A program made the translations under genes and the position numbers. Positions 32,523-38,804 of a stretch of 38,804 bases of DNA are shown here, one piece after another; within the stretch, counting starts at the first letter, position 1; each line of letters starts with the position of its first letter. The stretch is from positions 1 through 38,804 of the forward strand of contig CAJCIC010000048.1 in assembly GCA_903970185.1 (NCBI GenBank), read 5' to 3'. The stretch is from Gammaproteobacteria bacterium. GTDB lineage: Bacteria; Pseudomonadota; Gammaproteobacteria; Burkholderiales; Burkholderiaceae_D. The notes below the pieces were generated by a model. That model saw only the letters and a list, made by a program, of their open reading frames with translations, had not been told where the DNA came from and did no database searches.

Positions 32523-35500
32523 GCAGCAGTCTCGAGCGATTCCGCAGTCAGCCCGATCGCCGCTTCCATGTCAACGGCGACGATGCGCGATACGCCCTGC
32601 TCCTGCATGGTCACGCCAATTAACTGGTGCGCCATTTCCATGGCGATCTTGTTGTGCGAAATGAACAGGAACTGGGTATGGGCCGACATCTTCTTGACGA
32701 GGTCACAAAAGCGCTCGGTATTGGCATCGTCAAGCGGCGCGTCGACTTCGTCAAGCAAGCAAAAGGGCGCGGGATTAAGCTGGAACAACGCGAACACCAG
32801 GGCGGTTGCCGCCAGCGCCTTCTCGCCGCCGGACAAGAGATGGATCGTGCTGTTTTTCTTGCCCGGCGGCTGTGCCATGACCTGAACGCCAGCATCGAGA
32901 ATCTCGTCTCCGGTCATCACAAGGCGTGCCTCGCCACCACCGAAAAGCGCCGGAAAGAGCGTGCCGAAATGGCCATTGACGGCATCAAACGTCTCCTGCA
33001 GCAACGCCCGCGTCTCGCGATCGATCTTGCGAATGGCATCCTCAAGCGTGGTCATCGCTTCGATCAAGTCCTTGGACTGGGCGTCAAGGAATTCCTTGCG
33101 TTCGCGCGCCGTGCCAAGCTCTTCGAGCGCCGCGAGGTTGACCGCGCCTAGGGCCTGCAGTGACTGTTGCAGCCGGTTGATTTCGGTTTGCAAGGCACCC
33201 GCGCGCGGCGCGCGCTCAAGCTGGGCGAATTCCGCAAGAAGCGTCTCGCGGTCGCTGCAAATTGCAGCCAGCTGCTCATCGGCGAACTGCAGCGACACGC
33301 GCGCGCCCTGCTCGCGCACCTGCTGCTCGGTAATGGCAAGGCGCAGCGGCTCGAGCTCGTGTTCGATGGCAAGCCGTGCTTCGTCCTTGCTACGCAGGTT
33401 GGCGGCAACCCCATCGAGCGCGATGCGCGCATGTGCCAATGCCTGTTCGGCGGCGACGCGCCTGGCCAGCGCGTCGTCAAGCCCGGTTTTCGCTGCCGTG
33501 TCGTTTAAGCCGGCGAGTTCGAGCTGGATACCCAACTGCGCCTGGCTTAGGCGTTCGGCGTCGATTTGCGACTGCTCGATCATCCGCCCCAAAGACTCGA
33601 CGCTTTGCGAGAGGCTGCGCTCTTGGAACTGTTTTTCGGCGACTTCGCGTTCAATCGATCGTAATCTGTCGCGCGCACCACGCAGCCTCGCCTGCGTCGC
33701 CTCAAGCGCAAGCTGGCCGTCTTCAAATGCCGCCTGCACTTCTGCGAGGCGCAAATCGAGCGCCTCAAATCGTGTTTCGGATTCGGCGCGAGTCAAGCGC
33801 TCGGCACGTTCATCGCGCTCGATTTCGGCTAGCTCGGTCACGATCTGCGCACCCCGCGCCTCGACTTGCGCCTGCTGCGAATGCAGCTGCTGCAATTCGA
33901 GCTGGCGCTTGTGCACCAACTGCGTCAGCTCGGTCGCCTCGGTGCGCACGCGCGCGAGTTGGCCTCGAGCCAGAGTGAGGCGCGCTTCGCTCTGGACGGC
34001 ATCCGACTTGAGGTTGTCGAGCTTGGCATGCAATGCGCGCACCTCGACTTCCAGCGCTTCCATTTCCTGCTGTCTTGCAAGCATTCCGGCCTGCTCCGAG
34101 TCGGACGCATAAAAGCGCGCCGCGTGGCGCTCGATGAGGTGGCCTTGCGGCACGACAAAGGCTGCCCCAGGCGGAAGCCCGGCACGCCGCGACAGGGCGT
34201 CTTCGGCACTGTCAGCAACGAAGATGCCATCGAGCCAGTCGAAGATCAGTGCTGCGAGTGCGTGGTCGTTGGCGCGAACCTTCGAGGCAAGGCTGACAAA
34301 GCCGTCCGGCACCGCGCGCGGCGCGTTCTCTCCGGCGGTCGAGAAAAATGCCAGCTTGGCTGGAGGCGCGTCATCGAAAAAGCTCTTGGCCCAGGTCAAA
34401 TCCTTGATTTCCAGGGCCGAGATGCGTTCGCGCAGAACCGATTCAAGCGCGGTCTCCCATCCGCCCTCGACGTGCAGGCGCTGCCAAAGGCGCGGCAGGC
34501 GCGCGAGCTCATGCTTTTCCAGCCAGGGCATCAGCTTGTCGTGCGACTGAACGTTCTCCTGCAGCTGCCTGAGGGCTGCAAGGCGGGCATCCTTTAGCGC
34601 GACTTGCGCCTGCTCTTCGCTGGCAAGCCGCGTCGCAGTCTCGCGCGCCGATTCGAGCGCGGGCAGATTGCCTTCGCTCGCGCTAAGCTCGGCATTGATC
34701 TTGGCGAGCGCAGCTTCGCTTGCAGCAAATTCCGCCGAGAGTTGAGCGAGCCTCGCCGCATCTGGCGCGACTTGCGCTTGCTGTTCGGCCGCAAGGCGCT
34801 CGCGGCGCTGCGCCAGGACCTGCAAATGGCGGTCGGCGTTGCGCTGGGCTGCCGATTCGAGCTGCAATGCCTGCTCGACTTGCGAGACATCCGCGCGCAC
34901 CTCGGTGAGCGCATCGGTCATGCGCCTTTCTTCAGCTTCAAGCGCCGGGATCTGCCTTGCGGCGTCATCGCAAAGGGCCGCCAGGTCCTCAAGCGCACGC
35001 CCGTTTTCGGTCAGCGCGAGCAGCGCTTCATCGCGCTCCTTCTCCGCCTTGTCCTTCTGTTCGCGGCGCTCGGCCGTTTGCGCCCGCAGCTGTGCCACCT
35101 GCACTTCAAGGCGGTTGCGCGACTCGACGACAAAACGGATTTCGGCTTCGATCGAGGACACGACGCCGCTTGCCTCAAACAGCGTCCCCTGGGCCGCGTG
35201 CACGGCGTCGCCGGCCGCAAAATGGTCAGCGCGCAGCGCCTCAAGCTCGGCTTCCGTGCGACGCAGGTCGGCAATGCGCGCGTCAAGCGCGAGCTGGGCC
35301 TCTTCGATCTGGCGCAGCGATCGCGACTGCTCAGCTTCGGCTTCCTGCATCTTTAGCAACCACAGCCACTGCTGCTTCCTGCCCAGTTCGGCCTCGAACG
35401 CGCGGAACTTGCGCGCCACCTCGGCCTGTCCTTCAAGCTTGTCAAGATTGGCGGTCAATTCGCGCTGGATATCCTCGACCCGCGTCAGGTTTTCGCGCGT

Positions 35501-36058
35501 GTCGGCGAGCCGGCTCTCGGTTTCGCGCCGCCTCTCCTTGTATTTCGAAACGCCTGCAGCCTCTTCAAGGAACACCCGCAGTTCGTCGGGACGAGCTTCG
35601 ATGATGCGCGAAATCATGCCCTGGCCGATGATCGCGTACGCCCTCGGGCCAAGGCCCGTGCCCAAAAAGATGTCCTGGATATCGCGACGGCGCACGACCT
35701 GGGAATTGATGTAATAGGTCGACGTGCCATCGCGCGTCAGAACGCGTTTCACCGCAATCTCGGCGTATTGGCTCCACTGCCCACCGGCGCGCCCGCTGGC
35801 GTTGTCAAAGATCAGCTCGACGCTTGCGCGGCCGGCGGGCTTGCGCAAGCCCGAGCCGTTGAAGATCACGTCTTGCATCGACTCGCCGCGCAACTCGGAC
35901 GCCTTGGATTCGCCTAAGACCCAGCGCGCTGCATCGATGATGTTGGATTTGCCACAGCCGTTGGGGCCGACCACGCCCACCAGTTGGCCCGGAATCTGGA
36001 AATGCGTAGGGTCCACGAAGGACTTAAAGCCGGACAGCTTGATTTGGGTTAGGCGCAC
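32519..36058 (-). CDS. smc: chromosome segregation protein SMC
   Basis: ATPase that condenses and organises the chromosome with ScpA and ScpB. The 1179-residue length is standard. Walker A is GPNGCGKS at 31-38, preceded by RLTQIKLSGFKSF. Two long coiled coils rich in Ala, Glu, Arg and Gln flank a hinge at about 510-650. The ABC signature LLSGGEKALAATALVFAL and Walker B CLLDEVDAPLDD are near the C-terminus. The start is GTG 36058 because the family N-terminus begins there; the frame stays open 128 codons upstream but into queF on the other strand. It heads the operon smc-zipA-ligA-galU-mtnP-def. Confidence 0.97.
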
Positions 36059-36151
36059 GGCGTCAAGAGTCGGAAATGAGAGGAGAAAGTGCGCCGACCA
36101 AGCCGCCGCCTGCGCGTGGCCCGATCGCGCGGCGAGGACACGAAGCGGCAC

Positions 36152-36158
36152 TATAATA
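36152..36158. promoter_or_regulatory. symmetric -10 between smc and queF
   Basis: The sequence TATAATA reads TATAAT on the plus strand (36152-36157) and TATTAT on the minus strand. Plus-strand transcription would start near 36164, about 33 nt before the queF ATG; minus-strand transcription would give smc a leader of about 90 nt. No good -35 was found on either side. Confidence 0.4.
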
Positions 36159-36165
36159 GCATCGC

Positions 36166-36196
36166 GGTCCGGCTCATCCGGGCTCCCCCCCGGACC
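36166..36196 (+). promoter_or_regulatory. hairpin filling the queF leader
   Basis: GGTCCGG (36166-36172) pairs perfectly with CCGGACC (36190-36196) around a 17-nt C-rich loop. The right arm ends on the base before the queF ATG, and the left arm begins near the predicted transcript start. No Shine-Dalgarno sequence is visible. It does not look like a known preQ1 riboswitch to me. Confidence 0.45.
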
Positions 36197-36712
36197 ATGG
36201 CCTCGAAGACAAAAATCAAGCCCGAAAAGCCCCTGAAGCTCGCGCGCCCGAAGCGCGAAAAAGCCGCCCAACGCGCACCCGACCTGGGCCGCACGCGCCC
36301 GCAGAAGTCGCTTTTGTCGTTCCCCAATCCCAGTCCCAAGCGCGACTTTGTGATCCACATCGAAGTCCCCGAATTCACCTGCCTTTGCCCCCTGACCGGG
36401 CAGCCCGACTTTGCAACGCTGATTCTCGATTACATCCCGCATGAGTCCTGCGTCGAGCTCAAGAGCCTAAAGCTCTACATGTGGAGTTTTCGGGACCGCG
36501 GGGTTTTTCACGAAGCCGTCACCAACGAGATCCTCGATCATCTCGTGGCCACGCTGTCACCGCGTTTTATCCGCGTCACGGCAAAGTGGTACGTGCGCGG
36601 CGGAATCTTCACCAATGTCATCGCCGAGCACCGTGCAAGCGCATTCGAGCCGCGCCCTACGGTAGACCTGGCAGCGTACGGGGCGTCGGGCCAGGCGCGT
36701 CCGGTGGCCTAG
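36197..36712 (+). CDS. queF: 7-cyano-7-deazaguanine (preQ0) reductase
   Basis: NADPH-dependent nitrile reductase that makes preQ1 for queuosine in tRNA. The 171-residue short (YkvM-like) protein has the catalytic cysteine Cys64 in [14 protein letters not shown], and the family QueF motif with Glu87 in [27 protein letters not shown] and [11 protein letters not shown] follow. Residues 1-48 are an extra, very basic tail ([20 protein letters not shown]) before the fold begins. ATG 36197 is chosen because it is the only Met before the fold downstream of the -10. The 3' end overlaps the convergent transporter gene by 56 bp. Confidence 0.93.
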   Translation: MASKTKIKPEKPLKLARPKREKAAQRAPDLGRTRPQKSLLSFPNPSPKRDFVIHIEVPEFTCLCPLTGQPDFATLILDYIPHESCVELKSLKLYMWSFRDRGVFHEAVTNEILDHLVATLSPRFIRVTAKWYVRGGIFTNVIAEHRASAFEPRPTVDLAAYGASGQARPVA

Positions 36713-37589
36713 CCGCAATGCGGCGCGCCGGCATGGCGCTGGCGATGAGGATCAATGAACCCCCGAGTGCATCGCGCAAATGCACCGGCTCGCCCGCCAG
36801 AAGCCATGCCGAGCCAGCGGCGACGACGAGCTCGAAAAGATAGATCAAGGGCACGCGCTCGGGGTGAATTCTCTCGACGCCGTGCTGCACGACCAGATTG
36901 ATCGCAAACAACACGAGGCCAAGCAGCAGCAGCAAAACGATGCTCGATGCCGGCAGCAACGCAGCGCTTGGCTCGTGCTCGAAGCTTGCCCCGAAAGTCG
37001 CAAGCAGCGTGCAGCCGGCGAGAATCCACACGGATTTGGTGCGTGCGCTATAGGCCGTACTGCGATGGACAAGCACGTTGCTAAGGGCAAATGCGATGCC
37101 GGCAATGACCGCCGCCCACTCCGCGCCAGACGACGGTAGCGGCACGGTCATGCCCGGTTTGACCAGCATGATCGCTGCACCGAGGAGCGCAATGCCCGTC
37201 AGCAAGAGGCTGCGGCGATTAGGCGCAATGCCCAAGAGAAGCCAGACCCAGGCGAGCGTCCAGACCGGCATCAGGTAGAAAAGCAGAAGGACCCTTAGGA
37301 TCGGCCCGTGATTGGTGGCCCAGATGAATCCGACGTTGGTCACCCCCGCGGAAATCGAAAGAAGGACAAGATCCGCGTCAGGCCGCACCCACGACGTCCT
37401 GCCAAAGGCGAGAAGCGCGGCAAGCAGCGCTATGGCATAGGTCAACGCCGACGCCACAAGGGCACTCAAGCCGGCTGCGGCGAGCACGCGATAGGGATAC
37501 CAGATGGTGCCCCAGACCAGCGTGCCGGTGACAAGCGAGAGCAGCGGCAAAAGGGCCAGCCAGCGTCGCCTGAGGCTCAAGGCGCTCAT
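36657..37589 (-). CDS. EamA-family (DMT) transporter
   Basis: Predicted inner-membrane permease of the drug/metabolite transporter superfamily, 310 residues with about ten hydrophobic segments arranged as two EamA repeats. Typical features are [20 protein letters not shown] in helix 1, [21 protein letters not shown], and in the second half [39 protein letters not shown] and [12 protein letters not shown]. The substrate is unknown; members export amino acids or other metabolites. The C-terminal tail is Pro/Arg-rich and its codons overlap queF by 56 bp. It is divergent from dapC across 65 bp. Confidence 0.85.
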   Translation of the reverse strand: MSALSLRRRWLALLPLLSLVTGTLVWGTIWYPYRVLAAAGLSALVASALTYAIALLAALLAFGRTSWVRPDADLVLLSISAGVTNVGFIWATNHGPILRVLLLFYLMPVWTLAWVWLLLGIAPNRRSLLLTGIALLGAAIMLVKPGMTVPLPSSGAEWAAVIAGIAFALSNVLVHRSTAYSARTKSVWILAGCTLLATFGASFEHEPSAALLPASSIVLLLLLGLVLFAINLVVQHGVERIHPERVPLIYLFELVVAAGSAWLLAGEPVHLRDALGGSLILIASAMPARRIAARPPDAPGPTPRTLPGLP

Positions 37590-37600
37590 TGCAGCGCCGC

Positions 37601-37606
37601 TATAAT
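37601..37606 (+). promoter_or_regulatory. -10 box of dapC
   Basis: A perfect TATAAT lies 48 bp upstream of the dapC ATG; transcription would start near 37613. The -35 region is poor. Confidence 0.4.
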
Positions 37607-37654
37607 TGCGCCACTTCGCGCGCCCGAGCCCGCCTTAAGACATGACCACCCAGA

Positions 37655-38804
37655 ATGAATCCGGACCTGAATCGCCTGCATCCCTATCCCTTCGAGCGTC
37701 TGCGCGCCCTGTTTGCGAGCGTTAAGCCCTCAGAGGACCACACGTTCATCAGTCTTTCGATTGGCGAGCCCAAACACGCAGCGCCTGCAGTCGTGCTCAG
37801 CGCCCTGGCGATGGCGAATCACGGCCTGGGCAATTATCCCACGACGCGCGGCATGCCAGGCTTGCGCGAGGCGATCAATCGCTGGCTGATGCGCCGCTAC
37901 GGTCTGCCAAGCCTGGATGTCGAGCGTCAGATCCTGCCTGTTGCCGGAACACGCGAGGCCTTGTTTGCCATCGCCCAGGCACTGATTGACAGGACCCGGC
38001 CCGATGCGCTCGTCGTCTGTCCAAACCCCTTCTACCAGATCTATGAAGGCGCTGCCTTCATGGCGGGCGCCTCGCCGATTTACGCCAATATCGAGGGTGA
38101 GCGCGGCGCCGTTGTCTATCGCGACATCACCGAAGAGCAATGGCTGCGCGTGCAGATGGTCTATGTCTGCTCGCCTGGCAATCCGACCGGGGCGGTGATG
38201 GATGTCAACGACTGGCGCGAGCTCTTTGCGCTTTCGGATCGCTACGGCTTTACGATCGTCTCTGACGAATGCTATTCGGAAATCTATTTCGGCGACAAAG
38301 CCCCCCTGGGTGGCCTTGAGGCCGCGGCCTTGCTCGGGCGCGGCGACTTTGCGCGCCTGATCGCATTTACCAGCCTTTCCAAGCGCTCCAGCGTGCCTGG
38401 CATGCGATCGGGCTTTGTCGCAGGCGATGCGTCGCTGCTTGACGTCTTCGCGCTGTACCGGACCTATCATGGCACGGCGCTAAGCCCGGTGTTCCAGGAA
38501 GCCAGCATTGCAGCGTGGGACGACGAGGCGCACGTGATCGAAAATCGCGAGCAATACCGCGCCAAGTTCGAGGCCGTGACGCCACGCATTGCTGCGTGCC
38601 TGAAAACCCGCCTGCCCGATGCGGCGTTCTACTTGTGGGTGCAAACGCCAATCGATGACGAAGAGTTCGCAAGGCGCCTTTACGCTGCCTATAATGTTGC
38701 CGTTCTGCCAGGCTCCTATCTCGGCCGTTGGGCGCATGGCATCAATCCCGGTCAGAAGCACGTGCGCATTGCGCTTGTGGCCACGATCGACGAATGCCAA
38801 GAAG
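37655..38804 (+). CDS. dapC: succinyldiaminopimelate transaminase (3' end missing)
   Basis: PLP enzyme that aminates N-succinyl-2-amino-6-ketopimelate in lysine and diaminopimelate synthesis. The window holds 383 codons of a protein of about 400. Fold-type I aminotransferase features are SIGEPKH, NYPTTRGMPGLREAI, CSPGNPTGAV with Asn176, SDECYSEIYFG with Asp204 and Tyr207, and the PLP lysine Lys243 in FTSLSKRSSVPGMRSGF. That last motif is typical of proteobacterial DapC rather than aspartate aminotransferase. ATG 37655 starts MNPDLNRLHPYPFERL, the family N-terminus; no strong ribosome site is visible. Confidence 0.94.
   Translation, partial: MNPDLNRLHPYPFERLRALFASVKPSEDHTFISLSIGEPKHAAPAVVLSALAMANHGLGNYPTTRGMPGLREAINRWLMRRYGLPSLDVERQILPVAGTREALFAIAQALIDRTRPDALVVCPNPFYQIYEGAAFMAGASPIYANIEGERGAVVYRDITEEQWLRVQMVYVCSPGNPTGAVMDVNDWRELFALSDRYGFTIVSDECYSEIYFGDKAPLGGLEAAALLGRGDFARLIAFTSLSKRSSVPGMRSGFVAGDASLLDVFALYRTYHGTALSPVFQEASIAAWDDEAHVIENREQYRAKFEAVTPRIAACLKTRLPDAAFYLWVQTPIDDEEFARRLYAAYNVAVLPGSYLGRWAHGINPGQKHVRIALVATIDECQE

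Noticed and set aside
32961..34112. Plus-strand frame of 383 codons inside smc
   Set aside because: Ser/Arg/Ala-rich low-complexity antisense translation of the SMC coiled coil.
36059..36442. Upstream extension of the smc frame by 128 codons
   Set aside because: It runs antisense through queF and lacks conservation with SMC, whose N-terminus starts at 36058.

Overview
This 38.8 kb window is chromosomal DNA of a betaproteobacterium, most likely of the order Burkholderiales. The evidence is the gene order rpsB-tsf-pyrH-frr-uppS-cdsA-dxr-rseP-bamA-skp-lpxD-fabZ-lpxA-lpxB-rnhB, the smc-zipA-ligA block, a ppsA/ppsR pair nearby, an overall GC content near 62 percent and protein motifs typical of the group. 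Genes are very densely packed, many joined by ATGA, GTGA or TGATG start/stop overlaps. No tRNA, rRNA, CRISPR array, phage gene or intact insertion sequence was seen.

Layout: (1) 1-2714, divergent ppsA (3' part outside the window) and ppsR, which encode PEP synthase and its regulatory kinase/phosphorylase. (2) 2846-6781, one very large cyclic-di-GMP protein with about seven PAS domains followed by intact GGDEF and EAL domains. (3) 6778-21872, a 15-kb minus-strand run of envelope and translation genes: ribosomal protein S2, EF-Ts, UMP kinase, ribosome recycling factor, undecaprenyl-PP synthase, CDP-diglyceride synthase, DXP reductoisomerase, RseP protease, BamA, Skp, LpxD, FabZ, LpxA, LpxB, RNase HII and a SpoU methyltransferase. 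Two strong intrinsic terminators follow rpsB and tsf, so the ribosomal genes can be expressed apart from the genes downstream. (4) 22219-26362, plus-strand map, glnD and an RluF-like pseudouridine synthase. (5) 26363-27207, the only accessory-looking stretch: lower GC, one orphan small membrane protein and a remnant of the 3' end of a second peptide deformylase gene. (6) 27208-36058, a tightly coupled minus-strand operon smc-zipA-ligA-galU-mtnP-def. (7) 36197-38804, queF, a convergent overlapping EamA transporter gene and the 5' part of dapC.

Functionally the window is mostly housekeeping. Region 3 couples translation, isoprenoid and phospholipid supply, lipid A synthesis and outer-membrane assembly. 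Region 6 couples chromosome condensation, division, DNA joining, sugar-nucleotide supply, methylthio-nucleoside salvage and N-terminal protein processing.

I did not find a clear novel defence or mobile system. The points most worth a second look are the duplicated deformylase scar at 26359-27290, the PAS-rich GGDEF-EAL protein whose apparent -10 box covers its longest possible start, the queF leader that is essentially one hairpin ending at the start codon, the symmetric -10 shared by smc and queF, and the long structured rpsB leader. All family assignments come from reading motifs by eye; no database search was run.
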